Below, one piece after another: positions 1-7,456 of a stretch of 14,278 nt of DNA (positions are counted from its first letter, which is position 1; every line of letters starts with the position of its first letter). Location of the stretch: NCBI GenBank assembly GCA_003021915.1, contig PXOY01000046.1:1-14278 (forward strand), given 5' to 3'. The position numbers and the translations under genes are program-made. The notes below the pieces were generated by a model. The model did no database searches. It worked only from the letters and a program-made list of their open reading frames with translations, and was not told where the DNA came from. This DNA comes from Parcubacteria group bacterium SW_4_49_11. Lineage in GTDB: Bacteria > Patescibacteriota > Minisyncoccia > SW-4-49-11.

Positions 1-2
1 AC

Positions 3-920
3 GAATTCGTGCGTATCGTGCAACAACAGACAAGCGTCAAATACGATAAGGAACGTAACGATCCCAAGGCCTTCATCAATGACTTAGCGCCCAAGATTTT
101 AGAGCGCGTCTTCACTGCAGATCAAGACAAGTATCAGCAAATCGCCAATGTTCTTGCCCGCGGTGCCCATCGCAAACAGTTTTTGCTTTACGCCCAAGAC
201 GAAGATGTGCAGCAGAAGCTCGAGAAGTATCATTTGAGCGGCTCCCTTTTGGATGCACCTCAAGATTATCTTGCGGTTATTAATTCCAATATTGGTGGAC
301 AAAAAACGGATGGGGTTATTGAACAGCAGATTGATCACAACGTATCCCTTAAAGAGAGTGGGGAAGTGGTGGGAGAAGTCACCATTACGAGAGAACATAA
401 CGGGGGAAACACGAAGTATCCTCGTTGGAATGCGGTGAATAAAGATTATATGCGAATTTTTATTCCGAAAGGAAGTACTCTGTTACATAGTACCGGGTTT
501 GAATCGTATACTCCTCCTAAAGACCGGACCTATACCGGAGCATTTCAACAAGATGAGCGGCTTCGTATCATCAACCAGACTCGGGAAGAAAAGCCGCAAT
601 ATAACCTTGAAAAGAGTATACAGCATAACAAAACGGTATTTAGTGGATGGACCACTACGCGCCCGCAAGAGACCAGCAAAGTAACAATCAAGTATAAATT
701 GCCGTTTAAACTCGCCAATCGGCAATCATTTTACAGTTTAATTACGCAAAAACAAGCAGGTACAGCGGGGTCACGTTACAATTTGACGGTTGATTACCCC
801 AAGGACTATACGCTATCATGGCAAAACACGTCCGTAAATATTTCGCGAGAAAACGGAGCGCTTAAAGCAAACACGATTCTGCGTACAGATCAATACTTTG
901 GAGGAGTATTTCGCCCATAA
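3..920 (+). CDS. DUF4012-type protein, C-terminal part (5' end outside window)
   Basis: The frame is open to the left edge, so the gene begins upstream; the GTG at 9 is probably an internal valine. The visible 306 residues resemble the C-terminal half of DUF4012 proteins, common in Patescibacteria. The shared pattern is a 'KQFLLYAQDEDVQQKL' stretch, then a 'DYLAVINSNIGGQKTD' stretch, then 'ITREHNGGNTKYPRWN' leading to 'YMRIFIPKGSTLL', and a last part rich in beta strands. In the family this part is predicted to be extracytoplasmic and anchored by an N-terminal membrane segment not visible here. The function is unknown; a cell-envelope role is only inferred. It ends 20 bases before hpf with no terminator-like hairpin between. 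The family call is from recalled sequence pattern; a search of Pfam DUF4012 would settle it. Confidence 0.75.
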   Translation, partial: EFVRIVQQQTSVKYDKERNDPKAFINDLAPKILERVFTADQDKYQQIANVLARGAHRKQFLLYAQDEDVQQKLEKYHLSGSLLDAPQDYLAVINSNIGGQKTDGVIEQQIDHNVSLKESGEVVGEVTITREHNGGNTKYPRWNAVNKDYMRIFIPKGSTLLHSTGFESYTPPKDRTYTGAFQQDERLRIINQTREEKPQYNLEKSIQHNKTVFSGWTTTRPQETSKVTIKYKLPFKLANRQSFYSLITQKQAGTAGSRYNLTVDYPKDYTLSWQNTSVNISRENGALKANTILRTDQYFGGVFRP

Positions 921-940
921 AGAACTAATCGTCTCACGTT

Positions 941-1294
941 ATGAACGTACACATCATCTGTCCCGACTTCGAACTTCCCGAAGAGATTGAAGCGACCGTT
1001 CGGGAAAAAGCGCAGAAGTTAGCAAAATTGCCTCATGACTTACTCGACGTGGATATCGACATTCGACAAACCGCGTCGGGGACTCCTCATTCGGACACAC
1101 TTATTCGCGTAGGCGTGAGTGCCCGGAAAGATACCAAGACCTATTATGCTGATGAAAAAGCACGTAATGTACGAACGGCGACCAACCAAGCAGTGAACGA
1201 AGCGTTTAAGGAAATGCAGCGAGAGAATGAAAAGCGACGCGAAAAAACGCGCCGGGGAAATCGTCAGCTGAAAGACAAAATGAGAGAAGGCTAA
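941..1294 (+). CDS. hpf: Short ribosome hibernation promoting factor (HPF/RaiA family)
   Basis: The 117-residue protein has the S30AE fold layout: a first strand (2-8), a helix (about 13-31), strands around 35-44, 53-62 and 66-70, then a long helix from about 72 that runs into a basic tail (95-117, rich in K, R and E). The family binds the decoding and mRNA channel of the 30S subunit and inactivates ribosomes when growth stops. This is the short form: the C-terminal dimerisation domain of long HPF is absent, so it would be expected to need a separate partner for 100S formation, or to act as a RaiA-like single-ribosome factor. The ATG is preceded by T and has no Shine-Dalgarno sequence. The next gene starts one base after its stop, so the two are probably cotranscribed and translationally coupled. 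Confidence 0.85.
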   Translation: MNVHIICPDFELPEEIEATVREKAQKLAKLPHDLLDVDIDIRQTASGTPHSDTLIRVGVSARKDTKTYYADEKARNVRTATNQAVNEAFKEMQRENEKRREKTRRGNRQLKDKMREG

Positions 1295-1295
1295 G

Positions 1296-2030
1296 ATGTC
1301 TTCTTCGGTGTTTTCGGCGATTTTTTTTAGTTTCGTAGGCGGACTGATTCCCAGCTTACTCTGGGGAATGGTCGTGTTAACCCAAGATCAACACTCCGAA
1401 AAAAAGCGCAATTTGGTGTGGGTGTTTGGTATAGGCGCTGCCGTGGCCGTGCCTGTAATCCTAGCTGTTCGTTCGTTGGACTGGGGAATCGACACCCTGG
1501 GGGTAGCTCTTTCCGAGCAGTGGTATCTGTTTATCACCGGTGCCCTCATAGAAGAAGTGCTCAAGGGAGGCGCCCTGTACCTCTTCGTCTTTCGTCGAGA
1601 CTACTTTGACGAGCCGATTGATACGTTTATCTATGGGGCCGCCATCGCGCTCGGATTTGCGGCGGTTGAAAATATTATTTTTGTGGGGGGCGAATTCATA
1701 CTCTCCACGCCTACCATTCAGGTGATCGGACTGTTGATGTTCCGGACCGTGACAGCGGTTATCGTTCATCTCGTTAGTACCGCGTTTATCGCGTATGGAT
1801 TATATATCGGCGTGTACGCGCGGAGTTGGCTCCCGGGCGTGTTAAGTGTAATTTTGGGAATCGGAGTCCACGGTGCGTATAACCTGTTGCTTTCTGCTAC
1901 TCATGAAGCTTCCCTGTTTATAAACACCTATACCATTATTATGTTGGGAGCGGGGGTTTTAATGTATCGTCGCGTCTCCTACCTTCAGCATCACTCTCAC
2001 CACAAAACGCATCTTGACGAAACAGATTGA
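1296..2030 (+). CDS. prsW: PrsW-family intramembrane metalloprotease
   Basis: This 244-residue, very hydrophobic protein has roughly seven to eight predicted membrane segments (about 5-29, 38-58, 72-100, 108-133, 140-170, 178-200, 207-225). The four PrsW-type motifs are visible: E86-E87-x-x-K90, F121-x-x-x-E125 followed by N126, H158 in 'VHLVST', and H192 in 'HGAYN'. In the superfamily these residues are thought to form the metal-dependent active site in the membrane. Bacillus PrsW cleaves an anti-sigma factor, but CPR homologues have no established substrate and none is evident here. The tail is histidine-rich (H232-H239). It starts one base after hpf. Its ATG is the only start in the window not preceded by T. 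Its last codons carry the -35 box of the tuf promoter. Confidence 0.85.
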   Translation: MSSSVFSAIFFSFVGGLIPSLLWGMVVLTQDQHSEKKRNLVWVFGIGAAVAVPVILAVRSLDWGIDTLGVALSEQWYLFITGALIEEVLKGGALYLFVFRRDYFDEPIDTFIYGAAIALGFAAVENIIFVGGEFILSTPTIQVIGLLMFRTVTAVIVHLVSTAFIAYGLYIGVYARSWLPGVLSVILGIGVHGAYNLLLSATHEASLFINTYTIIMLGAGVLMYRRVSYLQHHSHHKTHLDETD

Positions 2031-2042
2031 GTCCTTTACAAT
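2014..2042 (+). promoter_or_regulatory. Sigma70-like promoter for tuf and the ribosomal cluster
   Basis: TTGACG (2014-2019) and TACAAT (2037-2042) are separated by exactly 17 bases; each hexamer matches the consensus at five of six positions. The -35 box lies inside the last codons of prsW. Transcription would start near 2049, leaving a leader of about 80 bases before tuf. A second, weaker pair overlaps it: TTTACA (2035-2040), 17 bases, TAAGAT (2058-2063). The position before the first gene of a long co-directional block supports the call. Confidence 0.6.
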
Positions 2043-2082
2043 ACGGAGCAGTTATCATAAGATAGGTAACATACGGTCATGG

Positions 2083-2100
2083 CCGAAGGAATACCTTCGG
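2083..2100 (+). promoter_or_regulatory. Perfect 7-bp hairpin in the tuf leader
   Basis: CCGAAGG (2083-2089), loop AATA, CCTTCGG (2094-2100) form an uninterrupted stem. No T-run follows on either strand, so an intrinsic terminator is unlikely. It sits 28 bases before the tuf ATG in the predicted leader and may influence transcript stability or translation; this is inference. Confidence 0.45.
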
Positions 2101-2128
2101 GAAACCTATATAAGTTAATGAAAATCCT

Positions 2129-3325
2129 ATGGCCACCGAAAAATTCGAACGGAACAAACCACATATCAACGTAGGTACAATCGGACACGTTGACCACGGT
2201 AAAACTACCCTTACCGCGGCTATGCTGCACGTACTTAACTTGAAAGGGTATTCCGTGACCGAGCAAGCCGTCAACGATATTGACGACGCGCCGGAAGAAA
2301 AAGCGCGCGGTATCACCATTTCCGTAGCTCACGTCGAATACGAATCCGAAAATCGACACTACGCGCACATTGACGCACCCGGACACGCCGACTACATCAA
2401 AAACATGATCACGGGAGCGGCCCAAATGGACGGATCCATTTTGGTGGTTAGTGCCGCTGACGGACCGATGCCGCAAACCCGAGAACACATTCTTCTGGCG
2501 AAACAAATTGGCGTACCCAATATCGTCGTGTTCCTCAACAAAACTGATCAGGTAGATGATCCCGAACTCGTAGAGCTCGTCGAAGCCGAAGTGCGAGAGC
2601 TGCTTTCCAGCTACGGATTCGACGGTGACAACACGCCGGTAGTACAAGGATCGGCACTTCAAGCGACTGAAGTGGACAGCGCCGATGATGAAGCTGCTCA
2701 GCCCATCATGGAGCTTATCCAGTCCATGGATGACTACATTCCGGAACCGGCCCGTGACGTGGATCAAGCCTTCTTAATGCCGGTAGAAGACATCTTCTCC
2801 ATTGAAGGACGGGGAACAGTAGCCACCGGTCGCATCGAGCAAGGAAAGGTTAATTTGAACGATAAAGTTCATATTGTTGGTCTCCGCGAAACGCAGGAAA
2901 CCGTAGTGACCGGAATCGAAATGTTCCAGAAGAGTTTGGATGAAGGATTGGCTGGAGATAACGTCGGTCTTCTCCTGCGCGGTATCAAGAAAGACGACAT
3001 CGAACGCGGTCAAGTCATTGCCGCGCCTGGTACGATTACCCCGCACACCAAGTTCGAATGTGAAGTGTACGTGCTTACCAAAGAAGAAGGCGGACGACAC
3101 ACCCCCTTCGTATCCGGTTACAAGCCTCAGTTCTACATCCGAACGACCGATGTAACGGGTGAGATCACCTTGCCGGAAGGGACCGAACTGGTCATGCCCG
3201 GAGACACCGTCACCGTAACGGTAGACCTCGTGGCACCGATCGCTCTGTCCGAACAGCAGCGATTCGCCATCCGCGAAGGCGGAAACACCGTAGGTGCCGG
3301 AGTGGTAACCAATATCATTGAGTAG
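2129..3325 (+). CDS. tuf: Elongation factor Tu
   Basis: This GTPase brings aminoacyl-tRNA to the ribosomal A site. All nucleotide-binding motifs are present: the P-loop G19-H-V-D-H-G-K-T26, switch I R60-G-I-T63, D82-A-P-G-H86 with the catalytic histidine at 86, N137-K-T-D140, and S175-A-L177. Domains 2 and 3 follow, with '[17 protein letters not shown]', 'GGRHTPF' and the terminal '[14 protein letters not shown]' recognisable. The 398-residue length is normal. The G3 motif reads DAPGH where most bacterial EF-Tu have DCPGH; alanine there is usual in archaeal and eukaryotic EF1A. The start was chosen from the canonical '[20 protein letters not shown]' N-terminus. No Shine-Dalgarno sequence is visible. 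It is the first gene of the ribosomal block; rpsJ begins 4 bases after its stop. Confidence 0.97.
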   Translation: MATEKFERNKPHINVGTIGHVDHGKTTLTAAMLHVLNLKGYSVTEQAVNDIDDAPEEKARGITISVAHVEYESENRHYAHIDAPGHADYIKNMITGAAQMDGSILVVSAADGPMPQTREHILLAKQIGVPNIVVFLNKTDQVDDPELVELVEAEVRELLSSYGFDGDNTPVVQGSALQATEVDSADDEAAQPIMELIQSMDDYIPEPARDVDQAFLMPVEDIFSIEGRGTVATGRIEQGKVNLNDKVHIVGLRETQETVVTGIEMFQKSLDEGLAGDNVGLLLRGIKKDDIERGQVIAAPGTITPHTKFECEVYVLTKEEGGRHTPFVSGYKPQFYIRTTDVTGEITLPEGTELVMPGDTVTVTVDLVAPIALSEQQRFAIREGGNTVGAGVVTNIIE

Positions 3326-3329
3326 TGCT

Positions 3330-3656
3330 ATGGCTCAAGAAGACGCGAGAACCCGTATTCGAATCAAGATCAAAGCGTATGATCATCAGTTAGCCGACCA
3401 GTCCGCCTCGCAGATATCGAGCACGGTCATGAAATACGGAGCGGATTTGGTCGGCCCCATTCCGCTTCCGACGGATAAACGGCAGTATACCGTACTGAAA
3501 TCCCCGTTTGTTCACAAGGACGCACGTGATCAATTTGAGATGCGAGTTCATAAGCGCCTCATTGATATATTTGATCCCAGTTCCAAGGTAATTGACGCCT
3601 TGCAAAACCTCAACCTTCCGTTCGGTGTGAATATCGAGCTAAAGAACGTAGTATAA
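3330..3656 (+). CDS. rpsJ: 30S ribosomal protein S10 (uS10)
   Basis: This protein of the 30S head also serves elsewhere as a transcription antitermination partner (NusE). The 108 residues are of normal length and carry the family signature 'SPFVHKDARDQFEMRVHKR' near residues 58-76, followed by the usual 'RLIDIFDPSSKVIDAL' and 'LNLPFGVNIELK' end. The ATG at 3330 is preferred over an in-frame TTG at 3318: the ATG gives the normal N-terminus, has T at -1 like its neighbours, and avoids overlapping the tuf stop. It lies 4 bases after tuf and 10 bases before rplC. Confidence 0.96.
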   Translation: MAQEDARTRIRIKIKAYDHQLADQSASQISSTVMKYGADLVGPIPLPTDKRQYTVLKSPFVHKDARDQFEMRVHKRLIDIFDPSSKVIDALQNLNLPFGVNIELKNVV

Positions 3657-3666
3657 TTCAGAAGAT

Positions 3667-4248
3667 ATGGTAGCCAGTTTCGGAGAGAAACGAGAAATGA
3701 CGCAGGTTTTCCGTGAAGACGGGAGAGTTGTACCGGTTACGGAAGTGAAGATACTTCCGGATACGCGGGTTAGTGCTCTTCTTACCGGAGAACGAGACGG
3801 ATATAACGCCCTGCAACTCGCTGCTCGGTATTCTGATTCTCAGGATAAACCCGCTATAAAGGGAGAAGTGCGTCTTCAAAACGCCCCTTCCGAAGAAGTG
3901 AGTGTCGGAGAAGAAATGAATGTGTCTCGGTTTGAACCGGATATGAAACTCACTGTGACCGGTACATCCAAAAGCAAAGGGTTTGCCGGGGTCATGAAAC
4001 GGCATGGCTTCAGCGGAAAAGATGCCACTCATGGAACCAAGCACGACGAACGGCGACCGGGTTCTATCGGCGGTATGTTCCCGCAGAACGTACGCCCGGG
4101 ACGAAAAATGCCCGGACAGGCGGGAAAGAAGACGGTTACGTTACGGAATCGACAGGTGGTAAGCGTCAATGAAGAAGAGAATACTATCCTTATCAAAGGA
4201 AGTTTACCCGGGCCGGAACACGCTATTCTGAAAATTTCTCAGGTATAA
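3667..4248 (+). CDS. rplC: 50S ribosomal protein L3 (uL3)
   Basis: This early 50S assembly protein sends a long loop towards the peptidyl-transferase centre. At 193 residues it is slightly short for the family (about 205 to 215). The N-terminal motif reads 'GEKREMTQVF' where most bacteria have a GxKxGMTQxF form, and 'EDGRVVPVTEV' follows. The long loop, about 102-155, is clear: 'SKSKGFAGVMKRHGF', then 'HGTKHDERRPGSIGG', then 'RPGRKMPGQAG'. The gap to rplD is 12 bases. Confidence 0.95.
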   Translation: MVASFGEKREMTQVFREDGRVVPVTEVKILPDTRVSALLTGERDGYNALQLAARYSDSQDKPAIKGEVRLQNAPSEEVSVGEEMNVSRFEPDMKLTVTGTSKSKGFAGVMKRHGFSGKDATHGTKHDERRPGSIGGMFPQNVRPGRKMPGQAGKKTVTLRNRQVVSVNEEENTILIKGSLPGPEHAILKISQV

Positions 4249-4260
4249 AAGATACGGATT

Positions 4261-4890
4261 ATGGAACTTCGAGTTTTAGACATGAACGGTACGCAGCAAT
4301 CTTCCTATGAACTTCCGGATGAGGTTTTTAACGAACCGCTCAATCAAGATTTGTTGTATCAGGTCGTAACAGTACTTGATAAACGACAACAGGAACCCGT
4401 TGCTCACACGAAAGATCGCTCCCAACGGCGAGGTGGTGGAAGTAAACCATGGCGACAAAAAGGAACTGGGCGCGCTCGCCACGGATCGCGACGCTCTCCC
4501 ATTTGGCGTAAAGGAGGAGTAACGTTCGGACCGACGAACGAACGTAACCCGAACACGCGTATTACCAAGAAGATGAAGCGTAAGACGATGCGCATGGTCT
4601 TGTCTTCTTTAGTGGCCAACGAAGAACTGTTCGTTTTAGACTCCATTCGATTTGATTCGATGAGCACCAAGCAAGGAAAGCAAATGCTTGAGAAGGTGCT
4701 TCCTCAAGAGAACGACACGCTCGTTATTCTCCCGGAGGCGGATGAAAACATCGAAAAATCTTTGCGTAATCTTGATCATGTTACGCTTGTGTCGGTAGAG
4801 TCCGTTTCCCTTGAAGACCTTATGAAACACGACTTCGTGTTGACAGATCGAAGCGTTATCGATATCCTGTCTGAGAAGTATCGCGGCTAA
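4261..4890 (+). CDS. rplD: 50S ribosomal protein L4 (uL4)
   Basis: L4 binds 23S rRNA and lines the peptide exit tunnel with an extended loop. The loop is intact here (about 52-92), including 'RRGGGSKPWRQKGTGRARHG' and 'PIWRKGGVTFGP'. The 209-residue length is usual. In E. coli L4 also represses its own operon through the S10 leader; nothing like that leader can be recognised here. A possible promoter lies near the 3' end of this gene (4840-4868). rplW starts 18 bases after the stop. Confidence 0.95.
   Translation: MELRVLDMNGTQQSSYELPDEVFNEPLNQDLLYQVVTVLDKRQQEPVAHTKDRSQRRGGGSKPWRQKGTGRARHGSRRSPIWRKGGVTFGPTNERNPNTRITKKMKRKTMRMVLSSLVANEELFVLDSIRFDSMSTKQGKQMLEKVLPQENDTLVILPEADENIEKSLRNLDHVTLVSVESVSLEDLMKHDFVLTDRSVIDILSEKYRG
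4840..4868 (+). promoter_or_regulatory. Possible internal promoter before rplW
   Basis: A perfect TTGACA (4840-4845) is followed after 17 bases by TATCCT (4863-4868), which matches the -10 consensus at four of six positions. It lies inside the end of rplD, about 40 bases before rplW. Chance occurrence inside coding sequence is quite possible. Confidence 0.3.
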
Positions 4891-4908
4891 TAAAGCGTAA
4901 CCACGCGT

Positions 4909-5286
4909 ATGGCATTGTTTAAGAAGAACCAGAAGACTCAAAAGAATCAGAGTGCCGAAGATGGAGCTCAAGATTCGCAACAGACGGAAGAATCGGTGGC
5001 GAATTCGCACAAATCGTGGAGCTATTCTATTATTAAACGACCGTTAATAACAGAAAAAACGTATAATTTGGCACAACGCAACGTGTATGCATTTGAGGTA
5101 GCCCCTGATGCGAATAAAAAACAGGTCAAAAAAGCTGTGGAGGCGCTCTTTGAAGTTCCTATCTCGCAGGTTCGTATCATGAATGTTCAACCTCAATCCG
5201 TAAGTTTTCAACAGCAACAAGGAAAAACCCGAGCTATCAAGAAAGCGCTGGTCTCGGTCAAAGAAGGATATAGTATCAGTATTTAG
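4909..5286 (+). CDS. rplW: 50S ribosomal protein L23 (uL23) with N-terminal extension
   Basis: L23 sits at the tunnel exit and is the docking site for trigger factor and SRP. The conserved core runs from about residue 41 ('IIKRPLITEKT') through 'AFEVAPDANKKQVKKAVEAL' to the C-terminus. Before it is an extension of some 35 to 40 residues, rich in Q, K, S and E and of low complexity, which typical bacterial L23 (about 95 to 100 residues) lack. No alternative ATG lies near residue 38 in the frame, so the extension appears to be translated from the ATG at 4909, which carries the local T at -1. rplB follows 4 bases later. Confidence 0.94.
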   Translation: MALFKKNQKTQKNQSAEDGAQDSQQTEESVANSHKSWSYSIIKRPLITEKTYNLAQRNVYAFEVAPDANKKQVKKAVEALFEVPISQVRIMNVQPQSVSFQQQQGKTRAIKKALVSVKEGYSISI

Positions 5287-5290
5287 CAGT

Positions 5291-6127
5291 ATGCTTAAGT
5301 ATTACAAACCATATACATCAGGAAAACGCGGTGAATCAGCGGTTAACTATCGAAGCAAAGTTAATCGGAAAAATCCTCATAAACCGCTGGCCAAACGTTT
5401 GAAGAAACAGGCGGGACGTAACAATCGCGGTCGCATTACGGTTCGTCATCACGGAGGTGGAGAAAAGCGTAAGTACCGAGAGATTGATTTTAAACAGACG
5501 AAACTCGGCGTACCGGCCAAAGTGGAGTCCATCGAGTACGATCCGAATCGTTCCGCGTTTATCACCCTTATCGCATATCGAGACGGGGAAAAGTCCTATA
5601 TCTTAGCTCCTTCCGGTCTGGAAGTGGGCAGCATTTTAGAGTTCAAAGACGAAGCGCCGCTCGAGGCGGGAAACCGCATGTGTATTCAACATGTTCCGGT
5701 CGGAACAGAAATCTATAATTTAGAGATGAAGCCGGGACGTGGGGCACAAACCATCCGTTCTGCCGGCAGTTCTGGTCAAGTTTTGGCAGTTGAACCAACT
5801 CACGCGTTGGTCCGTTTGCCATCCGGGGAAGTCCGCAAGGTCCCCAATAACGTGTACGTAAGCATCGGACGCGTGAGCAATGAAGAGCATATGCTTCAGA
5901 ATATCGGTCGAGCGGGACGTTCTCGACGTCGCGGGCTGCGGCCGACCGTCCGAGGAAGCGCGATGAATCCGGTCGATCATCCGCACGGAGGTGGAGAAGG
6001 CCGTCAGCCGGTTGGTCTGAAGTCTCCGAAAACTCCGTGGGGCAAAGTCGCGCATGGTAAGAAAACACGGAAGAAGAACAAGCCCAGCGATCGTTTTATT
6101 GTAAGTCGCCGTCGGCGTAAGAAATAA
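5291..6127 (+). CDS. rplB: 50S ribosomal protein L2 (uL2)
   Basis: L2 is a core protein of the 50S subunit near the peptidyl-transferase centre and contributes to subunit joining. The 278 residues have the standard length. The N-terminal part includes 'NNRGRITVRHHGGGEKRKYR' and the C-terminal part has the hallmark 'HPHGGGEGRQPVG' with H230 and H232; H230 corresponds to the functionally important histidine of E. coli L2. The basic tail ends in 'VSRRRRKK'. The gap to rpsS is 13 bases. Confidence 0.97.
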   Translation: MLKYYKPYTSGKRGESAVNYRSKVNRKNPHKPLAKRLKKQAGRNNRGRITVRHHGGGEKRKYREIDFKQTKLGVPAKVESIEYDPNRSAFITLIAYRDGEKSYILAPSGLEVGSILEFKDEAPLEAGNRMCIQHVPVGTEIYNLEMKPGRGAQTIRSAGSSGQVLAVEPTHALVRLPSGEVRKVPNNVYVSIGRVSNEEHMLQNIGRAGRSRRRGLRPTVRGSAMNPVDHPHGGGEGRQPVGLKSPKTPWGKVAHGKKTRKKNKPSDRFIVSRRRRKK

Positions 6128-6140
6128 GTAGAGCTTTAGT

Positions 6141-6404
6141 ATGTCGCGCAGTCTCAAAAAAGGACCATATACGAGTGAAAAACTTTTGAAGAAGGTTGAA
6201 CGTGCTCGAGAAGATAAGAGCCAGACCATTAAGACATGGTCTCGTCAAAGTACCGTTACGCCCGAAATGGTTGGCTTTACAATCCATGTACATAATGGTA
6301 AAATTCATACACCTGTATTTATTAAAGAAGACATGGTCGGGCACAAGCTGGGAGAGTTTGCACCCACCCGAAAATTTATCCGCCATGGAGGGAAAATGAA
6401 GTAA
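6141..6404 (+). CDS. rpsS: 30S ribosomal protein S19 (uS19)
   Basis: S19 is a 30S head protein that forms a pair with S13 and contacts the 50S subunit. The 87 residues are typical: '[10 protein letters not shown]' at the start, '[19 protein letters not shown]' in the middle, then '[20 protein letters not shown]' and '[14 protein letters not shown]' at the end. It is separated from rplV by 20 bases with no recognisable Shine-Dalgarno sequence. Confidence 0.97.
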   Translation: MSRSLKKGPYTSEKLLKKVERAREDKSQTIKTWSRQSTVTPEMVGFTIHVHNGKIHTPVFIKEDMVGHKLGEFAPTRKFIRHGGKMK

Positions 6405-6424
6405 ATGTTTGATAAGTTCCGTTT

Positions 6425-6769
6425 ATGGAAGTAACCGCTACCGCTAAACAAATTCGAATGAGTCCGCGTAAAATGCGTCCGGTGGCTAACGCTGTTCGAG
6501 GAAAATCCTTAGAAGATGCATATACCATTCTTCAGGTATCCGAGCAACAAGCTGCCCGACACATTCGCAAACTCGTCGAATCAGCTGAAGCGAATGCCAG
6601 TCATAACCATAATCTTACTGGAGAACATCTCTACGTACATACGATTACGGTGGATGAAAACGGTATTCTTAAGCGCGTTCAGCCACGAGCGATGGGCGGA
6701 GCTGGTTTGCTTCGGAAGCGGCTTTCGCAAGTCCATGTCGCGTTAGCGGAAAAGACAGATAATTCGTAA
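6425..6769 (+). CDS. rplV: 50S ribosomal protein L22 (uL22)
   Basis: L22 contacts all 23S rRNA domains and extends a beta hairpin into the exit tunnel. The 114 residues show the family features: 'IRMSPRKMRPVANAVRGKS' near the N-terminus, 'SAEANASHNHNL' in the middle, and the tunnel hairpin with 'RVQPRAMGGAG' followed by an 'LRKRLSQVHVALAE' end. rpsC starts only 2 bases after the stop, suggesting coupled translation. Confidence 0.96.
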   Translation: MEVTATAKQIRMSPRKMRPVANAVRGKSLEDAYTILQVSEQQAARHIRKLVESAEANASHNHNLTGEHLYVHTITVDENGILKRVQPRAMGGAGLLRKRLSQVHVALAEKTDNS

Positions 6770-6771
6770 GT

Positions 6772-7431
6772 ATGGGAAATAAAGTACAAGCAGATCTCTA
6801 CCGTCTCGGCGTAACGCATGATTGGAAATCTCGTTGGTTCGGAACCAAGCAAAAGATGGCTGATTACTTGAAGCAAGACGAGACTATCCGTAACGTCGTT
6901 TCCAAGCATCTGCCCAACGCGGGCATTAGTTACGTCGAAGTGGAGCGTTCTCCGGAAGCTTTGCATGTGACGATCCATACCTCTAAGGCGGGTATGGTCA
7001 TTGGCCGCGGCGGAACCGGTATTGATGAGTTGAAGCACAAGTTACAAAAAGCGATTGGGGAGAAAATGGATATTAAAGTTACGGTGGAAGAGGTGAAAAA
7101 TCCGAATGAAAATGCCGCCATTGTGGCTGAGACCATTGCTACTCAGTTGGAAAAACGCCTGCCATTCCGTCGGGTGCTCAAGCAGAATCTGAATAATGTT
7201 TCTCAGAATTATGCCGTAGAAGGAGTCCGGGTCGCGCTCTCGGGACGCCTTGACGGTTCCGAAATGTCTCGTTCCGAATACGCCACTGAAGGAAAGATCC
7301 CATTGACCACCATCCGCGCCGATATCGATTACGCCCAGAAAACCGCTTACACCAAGTACGGCACGGTGGGGGTCAAAGTTTGGATTTACAAGGGAGAAAA
7401 GCTTAGTGACTACGCGCAACAACGTTCCTAG
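6772..7431 (+). CDS. rpsC: 30S ribosomal protein S3 (uS3)
   Basis: S3 lines the mRNA entry channel. The 219-residue protein begins with 'MGNKVQADLYRLGVTHDW', related to the usual MGQKVxPxGFRLG start. A type-2 KH domain follows with the RNA-binding loop G78-R79-G80-G81 in 'MVIGRGGTGIDEL'. The C-terminal domain ends with 'TKYGTVGVKVWIYKGE', as in other bacteria. The gap to rplP (25 bases) has AAAGG a few bases before that gene's ATG, one of the few SD-like stretches in the cluster. Confidence 0.96.
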   Translation: MGNKVQADLYRLGVTHDWKSRWFGTKQKMADYLKQDETIRNVVSKHLPNAGISYVEVERSPEALHVTIHTSKAGMVIGRGGTGIDELKHKLQKAIGEKMDIKVTVEEVKNPNENAAIVAETIATQLEKRLPFRRVLKQNLNNVSQNYAVEGVRVALSGRLDGSEMSRSEYATEGKIPLTTIRADIDYAQKTAYTKYGTVGVKVWIYKGEKLSDYAQQRS

Positions 7432-7456
7432 GTCCTAGAGATGTAAGTAAAGGTAT

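Noticed and set aside
9-11. GTG at 9 as the start of the first gene
   Set aside because: The frame is open to the window edge and the protein matches only the later part of its family, so the true start is upstream.
783-812. TTGACG and TATACG, 18 bases apart, as an hpf promoter
   Set aside because: It lies well inside the DUF4012 coding region, 130 bases from hpf, and the -10 match is weak; too little to report as a feature.
2036-2767. A 243-codon ORF on the minus strand opposite tuf
   Set aside because: It lies entirely opposite the well-conserved tuf gene and its leader, and its translation resembles no known family; it is a shadow of tuf codon structure.
3318-3329. TTG at 3318 as the rpsJ start
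   Set aside because: It would overlap the tuf stop and add four residues not found in S10; ATG at 3330 gives the normal start.
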